From: Tuctoria greenei
Taxonomy: Eukaryota > Streptophyta > Magnoliopsida > Poales > Poaceae
Direction of reading: 5' to 3'
Assembly (NCBI GenBank): GCA_036927565.1
Contig: JAYESD010000002.1
Location: 73,965,735 to 74,029,734, forward strand
Length of the DNA stretch: 64,000 bases
In this document: positions 23,040 to 34,609 of the stretch, in pieces
Layout of the letters: each line of letters starts with the position of its first letter
Position numbering within the stretch: the stretch's first letter is position 1
Notes under the pieces: generated by a model
What the model saw: the letters and a program-made list of their open reading frames with translations, nothing else
Databases searched by the model: none
Told to the model about the DNA's origin: nothing
Position numbers and translations under genes: made by a program

Positions 23040-26000
23040 ATGGAGTTGGGTCATTGCAATAGCCGTATCACGATCGATGATGATTTGAAGAAGGTCCGGA
23101 CCTACATGGGGTGGTCCAGCGACTCCTTCAACCACCTGGTCTGCGCCGGCGAGCTTCCGTTCAAGAAGAAGCGCGGCGGCGACATGGTGTACTTCTCTGC
23201 GTACGCCATGGTGGGACTGATCCCACCTTTCTCAACCTTCCTCTTGACGCTATTAGACTTCTATGGTCTGCAGTTGTACCACCTTGGCCCCCACTCCATT
23301 CTTCTTGTATCAACATTCGTCCACTTCTGCGAGATGTGGGTGGGTATTCCCCCCTGCGTCGAGCTTTTCCGCACCTTCTTCACCATCCACACCACCGGCA
23401 AGAGTAACGAGTATCTTGGCTTCTACTATTTTGTGAAGCGCAAAAAAATGCCCCTACAAGTACTTGAGGTCGTTCCCTTCCGGCAAGTGGGAAGACTGGA
23501 AGAAAGATTGGATTGTCGTCACGGCAGAGGAGCACGAGAAGCTGGAGCTGCCTGAAGGTCTTCCTAATGTTGACACCGACGCCTGGAGCGAGGTTTCGGT
23601 GTTGTTAGAGGCCTTCAACCCTGCCTTGACTAGGATCCGCCAATGTGTGGAAGGAGGGGTGACCCCCCAGGCGGTCTTCTGCAACTTCCTGGTCAACAGG
23701 TGGGATCCACTGAAGAAGAGGGAGAAGCTCGCCTGGGCCCTCAACAGCGTGATGGACGATGACCGGATTGAAACCGGGTAGAAGTCCAATTTGGAAGGCG
23801 CTGCTTTGGAGCTTCATCTCAAGAGGTTCAAGCATGGCATCGACGTCGAGGGCGACGACTTAACTCCCCCAATGGCTTTCCTCCCTCTGAACATGGAGGC
23901 GATGTTCAGCAGGGAGCTCCGGCGGAAGATGCCGGTGCTTGACGACCTAGATGAAGTTGAGAGGTGTCCAACCACTAGGTTGGTGATCCCCGGAGCTTCC
24001 GAGGGTGGCCCTGCTTCTGCCCCGAGACAGAGAGCTGAAGTCATTGGCAAGGGAAAAGAGTTGGCCGAGCCCTCCAGCCGAAAGAGGAAGTTGAAGCACT
24101 TTGACGGGAGGTCCGTCAGACCTGCTCCTTCCACAACAGCTCCTTCTCCTCGGCGGGGGAGGTCTTCGACGGTGATGACGACTCCAGCATCGGCTTCTCC
24201 TCGGGACGCCAGCTCCGACCGTGTGACTCCGGCACCAGGGCCAGCTAAGGGCTCTAGGTCCGAGGGTCCTTCTCAGTCGAGGAAGGCCCCAACCAAGATG
24301 TCGACGATGACGGCAGTAAGCTCCGAAGAGCCTTCCGGAGCAACTACCCCAGTTGCGACTAGGTCGGGCTCTGAGCGTCCAGCGAAAAGGTTCCGCGCTA
24401 GCTGGAGCAGAAGCCTCCCAAGGTAAATTTGCTTTTTTACCTCAATTGATTGTTTTTGTTGTAATCATATTTTGAGTTTCTTTGTCCTTCATCCACAGAG
24501 TATCCAAAAAAGGGGCTGAAGCTCCAGTTCATGTGACAGCAGCTGATGCTGTACAGGTGAAGGCTCTGACTCCAATTCCAGCGCTGCCTCAGGTGGTGGC
24601 TGAGGTCTCGGCAGCTCCAGCGCCAGCTGTCAAGGTTTTGGACCTCAACTCATCTCCTGAAGCTCCCGTGGTAGCGCGGGACCACGAGAATGAAGACGTA
24701 CCAGCGACACCAGCTCCGGAGGTTGAAGCTCCGGTTTTAGATGCTGTGATGAAGGATGCTCCGACCTTAGAGCCGGAGGTAGCTGCAGTTCCGGCCTTAG
24801 AGCCGAATGTTACTGAAGCCCCAACGGTGGAGCCAGTGGTTCATGAAGTTCTGGCGTCTGAGCTGGTTGTTGTGGAGGTGCCAGCACCCGAACCGATGGA
24901 GGTCGAAGCGCCGGCGCCTGAGCCGGCAGTGGAGGAGGCACCAACACCGGAGCTGGAAGTGGCCTCAGCTCTGGCCGAATCTTCAATGCCTGCCCCGGAG
25001 GTGGTAGTTCCGGAGGTACCCACGCCTGAGCCAGGGTGTCAAGATGAAGCGACCGATCCTCTGTTTGAGGGAGCAGTTGCTGATGACCTGGTGGCGGGAC
25101 CTTCGGAGCCGACTCCGAAGGTAGAAGCTCCTATTGCCGGACCTTCCTTGACGACGACTAAGGTACTCCCGGAGGGCAGCCCTAGTTCCGCGGAGGCTCA
25201 AGGGACCACTATTATAGAGTGAAACCCAATTTTTGTTATGGAGAACCCGCTGGAGTCAGTGGAGAGGACCTCGGCAGGTCCGAAGTCGATCCCCCTGTCG
25301 TTATCCATTGACAACGCCTGCTCCAACCTTCGTCAGGTCCAACTCGCCTTTTATCACGACAGCAAGGCCCTCGAGGAGGAGCACCAAACCCTTAGGAGGT
25401 GGCGCAACTGGCTTCAATTCGAGACCAAGCTGGCGCAAACAATGCTGGCTGACGACAAGGAATGGGTCAAGAGGGAGAAGGCCCGGATGGAGTACTGGGG
25501 CTAGCTGCTGGACGAGTGGGAAAGCATGGTGCGATCCCTAGACAACCAGTCGTGAGCTATTCACGAACAAGCCGTGGCTGCTAACGAAGCAGCAAATGAT
25601 CGCCAGGAGAAGCTCAGTACCATCCACAAAAGCCTCGTCAAGTGCCGGGAGGCTCTTGAGGAGCGGGAGAAAAAGCTCGAAGATGAAGAGCAAAAACTCC
25701 TGGAGCTGAGGGATGACCTCGTGAAGAGGGAGGAGGAGCTCGCCCAGAGGCTGGCTTTGGGTGACAAGAGCCTTGCAGAGTGCACCAAGAAGCTGGAAGG
25801 GCTCTGCGAGAGCGAGGAGAAGAAGGCCTGGCAGTGAGGACAAGACCTTACCAAAAGGGAGAACGAAGTTGCTGACAGGGAGAAGAAGGTGCGGGACCGG
25901 GAGAGAGACCTGGTTGACTGCCGGAACAAGATCCACGTCCGGGAAGAGGAGCTTGCCAACCTCGAAAGGTAAGTTGCTGAAAGGATTCAGCAGCACGCCA

Positions 26001-26446
26001 AAGATGTCAAGCGCCTTGCCCGGGAGGGTTTGGAGCTTGCGTCTGCCAAGAGGTCCTTGGAAGAGATGCGAGGCTCAAGGGCTGCGGAGTCCCAACAAGT
26101 ATGGGACTTCTTGGGCAAAACCAATGACGCGCTGACACTGCTAGGCTTTAGTCCCGTGCGTCCGGACGATCCGAAGCCGGAGCTGGACCATGCGCTGAAG
26201 GATTTGAGCTCGGCTGGCAACAAACTCAACAAGATGGGCGATGTCATCGCGGATCAGTTGGAAACTAAAGGAAAATCCCTTGCGCAGAACGTCGCAGAAT
26301 ATATGCTGACGTGCTACACAAGCTGGGATCCTCATTTCCCACTAGATCTGGTGCTTGAAGGTCCCATTGATGGAGAGGGAGATGCCGCCAAGACCAGCAT
26401 GTTGGAGGTTGCCCAAAAAGTCGCCTTGTTCTTCCTTAGGATTTAG
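23040..26446 (+). pseudogene. Antisense accessory gene of E2: PF04195-type N-terminus, spliced, coiled-coil C-terminus (decayed)
   Basis: This gene runs opposite to gag-pol. It starts at the ATG at 23040 and opens with the 'putative gypsy type transposon' domain (PF04195-like: YMGWSSDSFNHLV, then FLLTLLDFYGLQLYHLGP). A one-base indel in the A-run near 23440 shifts the frame; the second frame (from about 23464, KWEDWKKDW) continues past a TAG at 23779. A phase-2 GT-AG intron (24423-24498) joins it to a Pro/Glu/Ala-rich repeat region (to about 25222) and then a long Glu/Lys/Arg-rich coiled coil to the stop at 26444. The last frame has in-frame stops near 25220, 25502, 25553, 25835 and 25970. 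Known families of grass gypsy elements carry such genes; their role is unknown. Confidence 0.8.
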
Positions 26447-27639
26447 GACTTCCTCCTTGTAGCTCCCACTTGTATCTTCTCTTATTTTCTCCATTTTTGT
26501 AATCTCTTGTCCTCAGATGAATGAAATCCAACAAGAAATTTATGAATTTCATTGTATCACTTGGCCCCCTACACAATTTGATTGTGAACATGTACCAAGA
26601 GGATGTAACATTTTGTTGAAGACTTGAGTGCTTCGAACTTGTAGAGTATAGGTCCGAAGTCATCGACAGCAGGGGCCCCCTGAGGTTGTGGGAGCTTAAT
26701 AGCTCCAGCAGCGACCATTGTCAACGCGTAGAGCATCGATAGGTGATCCTCCGGGGTGTGCTTCTACCATCTTTTCTTCACGTTGACGGCTAACCCCCTG
26801 GATTTGTCGGAACTTGGTAGCTTCGGCGATGCCAACTATCAATGTTTAAAACATCGACAACGAGCCATCTTAGGGGATGTCGAAGCTTTGATAGCTCCGG
26901 CACTATCCACCATCATCATGAAATTTTTATTTTTCCTGCACACTGAAGTCGAGAAAAACATTAAAATCCATTTACTATCTATAACTCGTTTGCGGCTTAC
27001 TATTCCCAAAAGAAATTTGTAGGTCGACCACAATTCTATATACAATCAAGTGCATTTGCTTATTTTGTCCAGGTCTGATCGTTTTCTGGACTCACCTTAT
27101 TCAGGCCTGTCGGGGCGTAGGTAGAGTGGCGTACTTAGGGTGCAGGACCAGGCTAAGTCGATAGCACACTCCAGACCTAGATTGGCTTGGCGTTCAGGCG
27201 GGTAGGCCATTCAACAATGTTAAGACCCGAAAGAATTAACAATGCAACTCGAATTATACATGAATTGTTCGAGCTAAAGTTTCTTGAGAATTGCACAACT
27301 TTGTTATAGAATAGAAAGAGAAAAATAAAAAAGAATGAGCCTGTACAAAATAAATGCACGTGGAGTCTGTTTTCACATAATGATGTCTTTCATTATAGGT
27401 CCGGGGTACAGAGGAAACAAGTACACTCTTAGGGTACAGAACCAGGCTAAGTGTGTTGCATTTCTTGTTTGACCCAAGGTAACTAGCTACACTTTTAGTT
27501 CTGGGACTGTGTCAAGTGTTGCTTGAACTTTGCGGACCTTCCGGGAAAGGTCCGACTGTTCTCTCGGGGGAGCTACCCGACTTTGTACAATGATGCTATA
27601 ACATACATCATATGTAATTACAGACTCACTTCCGTGATA
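26447..27639 (-). other. E2 non-coding spacer between integrase and antisense gene
   Basis: No coding region. It holds short blocks resembling the E1 spacer: CGACGGC...GAGCT phrases near 26660-26900 and the TTAGGGTGCAGGACCAGGCT block near 27137 and, diverged, near 27430. This homology links E1 and E2 as related families. Confidence 0.6.
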
Positions 27640-28848
27640 TTAAGCGTAGAACTTACGGAGGTGCTCAATGTTCCAAGGATTAGGGAGCGGTGTCCCATCC
27701 TTGGTTGCCAAGCGAACGCATTCGGGACGAGATACTTTGATCACTCGGAAGGGTCCTTCCCAACTGGGGGAAAGTTTGTTTAACCCTTCTCGAGTTTGTA
27801 TTCTCCGTAGCACCAGATCGCCTTCCTCGAGCTGTCGGTTATGCACATGCCTTTGGTGATAGCGCCATAGCGCCTAGCGGTATCATGCATTTCGAACAAC
27901 TGCTTGGCACCTTCTCTCTTCAACGAGGTCAAGGTCTTCACGTCGGAGCTGGTCCTGCGTGGCTTCGTCAAAGGTCCGGACTTGGAGTGACCCCAAGGTG
28001 ATTTCCGAAGGAAGGACTACTTCAGCTTCGTACACCAGGAAGAAGGGTGTTTCTCCAGTTGACCAGTTTGGAGTCGTCCTGTTTGCCCACAAGGTGGGCG
28101 GAAACTCTTCAATCCAGTTGGCTCCATGTTTTTTCAGGCGCTCATATGTGTGCGTCTTGAGTCCTTTTAGGATTTCTGCATTTGCTCTCTTAGCTTGGCC
28201 ATTGCTTGCCGGGTGAGCTACGGAAGCGTAGCTGACTTGAATGCCGAGGTCTTCGCAATATCCTTGGAATGCAGAACTTGTGAATTGGGTCCCATTGTCA
28301 GTTATGATCTTGTTCGGGACTCCAAATCTGCATACTATGGACTGCAAGAAATTGATATCTGATTGCTTGTTTATTTTCACAACTGGAGTTGCTTCCGGCC
28401 ACTTGGTGAACTTGTCGATGGCGACATACAGGAACTTGTAACCTCCGATGGCTCTTGAGAAAGGTCCCAAGATATCCATACCCCACACAGCGAATGGCCC
28501 TGTTGGAGGTATCATTTGTAGAGGTTGAACTGGTGTGTGAATTTGCTTTGCATGAAACTGGCATGCTTCACATTTCTTCACTAGCTCAGTTGCATCCTGG
28601 AGTGCTGTAGGCCAGTAAAAACCATGCCGGAAGGCTTTACCGATCAACGTGCGGGAAGACGCGTGGTTCCCACACTCGCCTCCATGGATTTCCACGAGGA
28701 GCTCGCGGCCTTCTTCCCTTGTAATGCACCGCATTAGGACGCTGTTGGCACCACACCGGTAGAGATCCCCTTCTACCAGTGTGTATCTTTTAGCCAATCT
28801 GACTATCCGATCAACATATACATTGTCTTTAGGAAGGATGTCTTTCAA
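27640..28848 (-). pseudogene. E2 integrase
   Basis: The minus-strand frame from 28848 carries an H-x-C...C-x2-C zinc-binding segment (HGGECGNHASS...KKCEACQ), then the catalytic core with WGMDILGPF, TDNGTQF and a conserved downstream region, and a C-terminal part (LEEGDLVLRR...GPFRVIK) at 27640-27846 in the same frame. Two in-frame stops (about 27860-27885) separate core from C-terminus, and a TAG separates it from RNase H upstream. Both look like C-to-T changes of CGA or CAG codons. The family inserts the cDNA copy into chromosomes; this copy is inactive. Confidence 0.88.
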
Positions 28849-28869
28849 GTAGCTCCGGATCTCTGAGAT

Positions 28870-30233
28870 CTATGCATTGGAGCTAACTTGAGCTTCTGAG
28901 TCTTGCGTGCTGGGTTGCTCGGAGCTTCCTGCAGCACCTACGACCCTTGATGGACGCCATGGTAACAGGGCCATGGGGACCGCCAGCTTCGAGGTGCTGG
29001 TCTCGCCCCCTTCGCTCAGTTCGACAGGCTGAGCTGTTGGTCTTGACAATCTCCGGACGAAGGTTCCATCGGGAATCGGAGCTCTGGTTGAAGCTTTCGT
29101 TGAGAGTTCGTCAGCTTCAACATTGTTGAGACACTGGACATGGTAGAGATCTAGGACTTCAAAATCCTTCTGAAGCTTCTGGACTTCAAGTAGATATGCA
29201 TCTAGTTGAGGGTTGTTGCAGCAGCATTCACCTTTGACTTGTTTTATTATGAGCTGCAAATCACCCTTTACCAACAGCTGCTTGACACCATATGATAGCG
29301 CCACCTTGAGCCCATAGATTAGTGCTTCATACTCTGCCATGTTGTTGGTCGCCTTGAAGTCAAGGTGAACCATGTATTTGACCTCCCCGGTCGGAGCGGG
29401 GAGAAGGATTCCAGCTCCGGCCCCCTGCTTCTGCATGGAGCCGTCGAAGTAGAGAGTCCAGTGAGGCTCAGTGAAGACCGGAACCTTGGATTCCGGTTTC
29501 TGCTCACTGTGGCCCCCAGGATTTGATGGAGAGGGGGTCCATTCCGCCACAAAGTCTGCCAATGCTTGACTCTTGATCGCTTGTCTTGGGACGAATTCAA
29601 GATCGAACTCGACCAATTCCGCTGCCCACTTTGCAATGTTCCCAGTAGAGTTGGGGTTATGCAAGATTGCACGTAGTGGATAAGATGTTACCACTGAAAT
29701 CTTGTGAGCTTGGAAGTAGTGACGAAGCTTCCTAGAGGAAATAAGAACTGCGTAGAGCAGCTTATGCACATCTAGGTACCGAGTCTTGGCATCATGGAGT
29801 ACCTCACTGATAAAGTACACTGGGCGCTGGACTATCAGACCCTCCCAAAGGGGCCCGAAGCTTCCTCCTTATCAACCCAGACCCTCACGGAGGGGTCCGA
29901 ACCTTCTTTGGGGACCTCCCGATTCTTGCTAGAGGAACCCGAAGCTTCTTCTGAAGTGACCTGAACCTTCCCAGAAGGGTTCAGATCTTCTTGTTCAGCA
30001 ACAGTAACTCCTTCATTTGAAGGAGGTTGATTTTCTGGCGTCTCGCCTCGTGGATCCGGGTCTGGGGGCTGGGATCCACACTCGCCTTTAGGTAGCTCCG
30101 GACCCTCCCGGAGGGGTCTGGATTCCTGAACTGGAGATGGTTCTGGTCTTTCTGCAACTAGGACCATGCTAACAACTTCGTCAGTTGCTGAAATGTATAG
30201 CAGAAGTGGCTCACCAGGATTTGGAGCAACCAA
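28870..30233 (-). pseudogene. E2 RNase H region with low-complexity insert
   Basis: The frame from 30233 opens with a connection-domain stretch (PGEPLLLYISATDEVVS), then a Pro/Glu/Ser-rich insert to 29835. A frame change near 29835 leads to VYFISEVLHD and on to the RNase H domain (LYFDGSM...MAEYEAL...) ending near 28870. The RNase H D and E motifs are visible. The insert also occurs in relatives I recall, so it may be a family trait rather than damage; the frame change is damage. Confidence 0.82.
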
Positions 30234-30296
30234 AGTTGGTAGAGTGGTGAGGTGTTGCTTCAGCTCTTGGAATGCCTTTTCTGCTTCTTCAGACCA

Positions 30297-31180
30297 TTAG
30301 AATGGTCCGGACTTCCTCAATAATTTGAAGAAGGGTAGCGCCCGTTCTGCCAGTCTTGAGATGAACCGGCTGAGGGCAGCTAGACATCCAGTCAGTTTCT
30401 GGACATCCTTGATGCGAGATGGTGGCCGCATGTCTTCAATAGCTTTAATCTTCGCCGGATTCGCCTCTATTCCTCTGTGGTTCACCAAGAATCCAAGAAG
30501 CTTTCCGGAGCTAACCCCAAAGACACACTTGTCTGGGTTCAGCTTTGTGCGTGTGATTCACAACTTGTCGAAGACAGCTTGCAAGGTGTCAAAAAATGAC
30601 TCCTTGTTCTTGATCTTGACGACTATGTCATCGACGTACACTTCCACTACATCTTTGATGAGCTCTCCAAAAGTTTTGTACATAGCTCGTACAAACGTTG
30701 AAATAGCGTTTTTGAGACCGAATGACATGGCAGTCTAATAATATAATCCATCTACTGTGATGAAGGCAGTATGCTCTTCATCGTCCCTAGACATTCCGAT
30801 TTGATGAACCCAGAATATGCGTCTAGGAAGCACAGTAATTCATACTCGGAGGTGGAATCCACTATCTGATCTTCTCTAGGTAGTGGGAATGGGTCCTTTG
30901 GACATGCCTTATTCAGTGTTGTGTAGTCGATACACATCCGAAGCTTCCCGCCAGCCTTAGGTACAACGACTGGGTTTGCCAGCCATTTTGGGTGGAAGAC
31001 TTCCCGGATGAATCCAGCTTCGAGCACCTTCTTCACTTCTTGACGTATGAAGTTTTGTCGCTCTACTAATTGCTTCCGAGGCTTCTGATGTACAGGCCGA
31101 GCGTCGGGATAAGTCTTTAGATTGTGCTCAATAACTTCCCTTGGGATCCCAGGCATTTGCGACGGTTGCCAGGCAAACAC
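30297..31180 (-). pseudogene. E2 reverse transcriptase
   Basis: The minus strand from 31180 reads into a gypsy RT (REVIEHNLKTYPDARPVHQK, later LRMCIDYTTLNKACPKDPFPLP and FLDAYSG). A frameshift just after that motif moves the frame. The catalytic YVDD is present at 30627-30638 and the thumb region (LLGFLVNHRGIEANPAKI) at 30430-30500. Further stops occur, for example near 30297 and 30735. RT copies genomic RNA into DNA; this copy cannot be translated whole. Confidence 0.88.
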
Positions 31181-31255
31181 GTCGACGTTAGCTCGGAGGA
31201 AAGTGATGAGCGCGGGTTCCTATTTGTTGTTCAGACCTCCCGATATATGGGTGGT

Positions 31256-31800
31256 CTAACCAGCGTCGGAACCAATTTGGACAACTTTGACGGGAATGTC
31301 GGTGTCGCCGCTTGGTTGTACACGAGGTGCGGAGGTTGAGCCTCGATGACGAATGCTCGGGGGCTTCGGAGCTTGCTCCTTTCCGAATTCTTCCTCATGT
31401 GCTGTAGCAAGCGCGTGGAGTTCTTCCAGAGCAGTAACTCCGACGGTGCGATCTCCGCGGATCCGGAGAACGCTTGAGGGTGTTGGCATCTTCAACACCA
31501 AGTAGCCATAATGAGCAGCAGCCATGAATTTGTATAAAGCTGGCCTGCCCAAGATGGTGTTGAATGGCAAGTTGATTTGTGCCACGTCGAAGACCAATTT
31601 CTCAGTCTGGTAATTCTCCCGAGTTCCGAAGGTCACCGGGAGAGTAATAGCACTGAGTGAAGTTATGGCCTCCGGACCTACTCCTGAGAAAGGTCGGGAG
31701 GGGCAAAGATCCGAAGGTCAGAGCTGAAGCTTGACGAAGGCTTTGAAGCTTATGAGGTTCAACCCCAAACCTCCGTCCACCATTACGTGGTCGAGCTAGA
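31256..31800 (-). pseudogene. E2 aspartic protease region
   Basis: The 31256-31636 minus frame carries the C-terminal half of a retropepsin-like domain (VTFGTRENYQTEKLVFDV, then ILGRPALYKF). The active-site region, reading HVMVDGGLGLNLI, lies immediately before it at about 31740-31797, separated from gag by a TAG. A further stop lies near 31725. The DGG in place of DSG/DTG is common in this group of grass gypsy elements. Confidence 0.75.
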
Positions 31801-33630
31801 TGTTACTGATGGTCGGAGATACCATCAACGGAAGTTGACTAGCTCCGATCATGTTCCGAGGGCAGTCCAAAGCATCGAAGGTGATGGCAATATCCATCCA
31901 CTTCTGGTGCGGCACCGCCCTCGCGGTGGGAGCTACCGAGGCCATGTCCCGCCGCATTGTCTTGAGGACACGACAGGAGGTGATGTCCCATGAACCACCA
32001 AAGATGGTGTTCATGATCTTCCCACGCTCGTTGTCAGAGACGTCAGAGTCGTCGTCAACGGAGGTGTAAACAGCTTTCAAGACCTTTTTGGGGTCCTGAA
32101 AGCCTAACTCCTCTTCAGCCGGAGCTTCGTCGACGTTTTGTTTTCCCTCCCTTTGACGGAAAGGAGCTTCTTCCCGACGCTTGTTGTAGCGTTCGGTGAG
32201 GTTCTGGACCTCTCGACAGCCTTCCAGGTTGTGGTTGTTCGTCTTGTGTATGGGACACCACATCTTGGAGCTGCCACCATCTTCAGACGACGGTCGAGGT
32301 TGTTTTTCGGGGTGTGGCCCCCAGCCACCCGGAGCTGCGGCAGCAGCGGCAGTAGGTGGGCCGGCCGACGGCTTCTTCTTGCCATTGGTCTTTTTCTTCT
32401 TCTTGCCACTCCCGGAGGTAGTGGCTTCACCCTTGGAGGACTTCTTGTTGGCCTCCGGAGGTGGTTGGGAGTGCATTTCACGACCCTCCGCAGCCTTGGC
32501 ACGCTTGTCTGCCAAGCTGAAGAGTTCCGTGACGCTGGTGACTTCCTTGGTCGCGAGCTTCTCCAACATTTTCTTGTCTCGAACGCCCTGTCTGAATGCT
32601 ACAATCACAGAAGCGCTTGAGATAGAAGGAATGGTATTTACTTGGTAGAACCTCTGGATGAAAGATCGCAGGGACTCTCCCCCCTTTTGCTTGACAGCAA
32701 AAAGGTCCAGTTCCGTGCCTGGTCGGGTGTATGAGCTCCCAAAATTGGTGGTGAACTGTTGGCACAACTCTGCCCAAGTATTGATGGAGTCAGGCGGAAG
32801 GCTCATGAACCAAGACCTGGCAGTCCCAGTTAAAGCCACAGGGAAATAATTGGCCATCACAACCTCATTTCCCCCAGCCGCTAGGATAGCGGTGGAGTAG
32901 ATTTGAAGGATTTCGGCAGGATTAACAGTCCCGTCAAATTTCTCTGGCAAATGAGGCCGGAACTTTTGTGGCCATCTGACCATGCGTAGGTGCATGGCCA
33001 AGGCAGAACAGCCTCCTCCTACTCCCTCAGGAGTAGGGCTGTCCCGAGCCTCTCGCCTCTCGCGAGCACCCTTGATGTGGACGCGGTCGTCCTGTTGACG
33101 ATAATGACGATCAAGCTCTGCCCGAAGGTCATGAGTCAAAAGCCTCGTTATCGTGTGAGTACGTCGCGCCTCGGAAAGCAGCGACGTCGCCTATTGAGAC
33201 GCAACACGCCTCCTGTGCTATGAAGCTTGTGGATCGAGTCTACACGACAAGGTCCGATGCTGTGATGGGGCCCGCCCCAAGGGGGAGGACCTTGATTGCT
33301 GATGCGAACAGATGCTGCTGCAACCAGATGATCCACATCAACTCTCCACTATTCCATCACGCCCTGGGGTGCTCCTGGAGGCAGTGGATGTTGGAGAAGA
33401 GCACGCGCAACGTTAAGCGCGTGTTCGGGGTTGTTGTTCGCCGATGCAGTGATCGATGTGGACGCCCCATCTCGACGTCTAGCTTGATTTGCCAGAGCGG
33501 AAGGTGGCGGCGGTGGCATGATTCCTGCTGGAGCTATAGCACCTGCTGGCTGATGCATGTTGGAGGGATTGCCTCCAGCAGGTTGCACAGCATGGTTACC
33601 GTTTGATGATCCAGCAGCAGAATTCACCAT
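31796..33630 (-). pseudogene. E2 gag
   Basis: The gag start is the ATG at 33628-33630, about 36 bases inside the LTR. The first frame (33630 to about 33148, Ala/Pro/Asn-rich) has stops and a frame change near 33140; the second frame (33139-31796, 447 residues) is open. It contains a Retrotrans_gag domain (ARSWFMSLPPDSINTWAELC), a Lys-rich linker and a modified zinc knuckle (CPIHKTNNHNLEGC). Capsid-like protein packaging the element RNA. Confidence 0.88.
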
Positions 33631-33644
33631 CTTTGAATCTCAGG

Positions 33645-33665
33645 CGCCCCTACCGGGCACGCCAA
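33645..33665 (-). promoter_or_regulatory. E2 primer-binding site
   Basis: Next to the right LTR the minus strand reads GT then TGGCGTGCCCGGTAGGGGC. Position and TGG start fit a tRNA primer-binding site. I cannot assign the tRNA with confidence. Confidence 0.7.
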
Positions 33666-33666
33666 C

Positions 33667-34515
33667 TGTTGGAGGTTGATTCCGGCAATTCTCCTAGCAC
33701 TACTTTTAGTAGACCACGGAGTTTCTTAGTTCGGTTAGAGCGCGCGGAGATTCTGGACAAGATGGCAATTTGACACGAGGATTTATGTGGTTCGGGCCGC
33801 CTGAGTGTAATACCCTACTCCACGGGTGTGTGTTGTTGTTGTATTGAGTGTCTGAGTGCTTGTGTGTGAGATCAGCGTGTCTGGAAGTCTCTCCTGTGTA
33901 TCGCTCGGCCAGTCCTTTTATAGTACAAGGACTGACTATTACATCATCAGCCTGGCCTGACATGTGGCCCTGGCGGTTACTGATGCTTAATACATAGTTA
34001 ATGTACTTAATTCCCCTTAACAGCGTGGTAACACACCTTGATAGCGGTGTTACTGGTATTAAGGGTCCTCCGATCGTGTGTCATTAAGATAGAATTAATG
34101 ACACATAATCAGGTCTTGGAGTCTTTAATGTTGCTTGAAGGTCCGAGCCGTTGGAGGTCCACCAATCTGCCTGTTGAGGTTGAAGGTCCGACGGTTGGAT
34201 GCATGGCAGCTCCAGAGCTTATTGTCTTGGACGAGTAGGTCCAATGCTGTTGTACACGTGTCGGTACCGGAGCTTCCCTCTGTCGGGGGTTAGGTCCGGG
34301 GGTGCCACACAAGTATTTAGTCAGGAGCTTTCCCATGTATGAAATGTAGCTCCGGTTTTATGATACATGTGGCGGCACTGGGACTAACCATATGAGAGAG
34401 GCATGTCCGGTTCTGAGTGACACGTGGGGCCTTCGGAGGTCTTCAACTCAGATAGGTGGAGTTCCTTTGCACTTTTTGCAGTTCCAAGGGGTATCCGGTA
34501 CGCACGGTACCGACA
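33667..34515 (-). repeat. E2 right (5') LTR
   Basis: 849 bp, TGTTGGAGGTT...GGTACCGACA, the partner of 21653-22501. A TATA box lies near 33914-33925 on the minus strand. The right flank GATGC completes the TSD. Confidence 0.92.
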
Positions 34516-34520
34516 GATGC

Positions 34521-34609
34521 CGACGGCGGGCCCCCTGAGAGGTGCTGGAGTTGGCTATCCTATGGTTCTCCTTGGACGGAGGATGCCTCCTACTCAGGCC
34601 CTTGAGGGC
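34521..34609 (-). other. E1 spacer remnant between E2 and E3
   Basis: 89 bases of E1 internal DNA (CGACGGCGGGCCCCCTGAG...) resembling the array-like sequence left of E2, bounded by the E2 TSD and the E3 TSD AGGGC (34605-34609). Confidence 0.75.

Larger units (their letters stand above)
21653..34515 (-). mobile_element. E2: gypsy-type LTR retrotransposon with an antisense accessory gene
   Basis: 12.9 kb, flanked by a perfect 5-bp TSD GATGC (21648-21652 and 34516-34520). Both LTRs are exactly 849 bp. On the minus strand lie, in order, PBS, gag, protease, RT, RNase H and integrase, which is gypsy order. Between integrase and the 3' LTR is a 3.4-kb gene on the plus strand. All coding parts carry stops or frameshifts, so the copy is dead. 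It sits inside E1, so it is younger than E1. By hand alignment the two LTRs differ at about 16 of the first 160 positions and less further in, so the insertion is not recent. Confidence 0.93.

Noticed and set aside
30325..30738. 137-residue plus-strand ORF
   Set aside because: Antisense of the E2 RT domain, whose YVDD and other motifs are on the minus strand.
32138..32648. Plus-strand ORFs of 150-160 residues in E2
   Set aside because: Antisense shadows of the gag Lys/Ala-rich linker.
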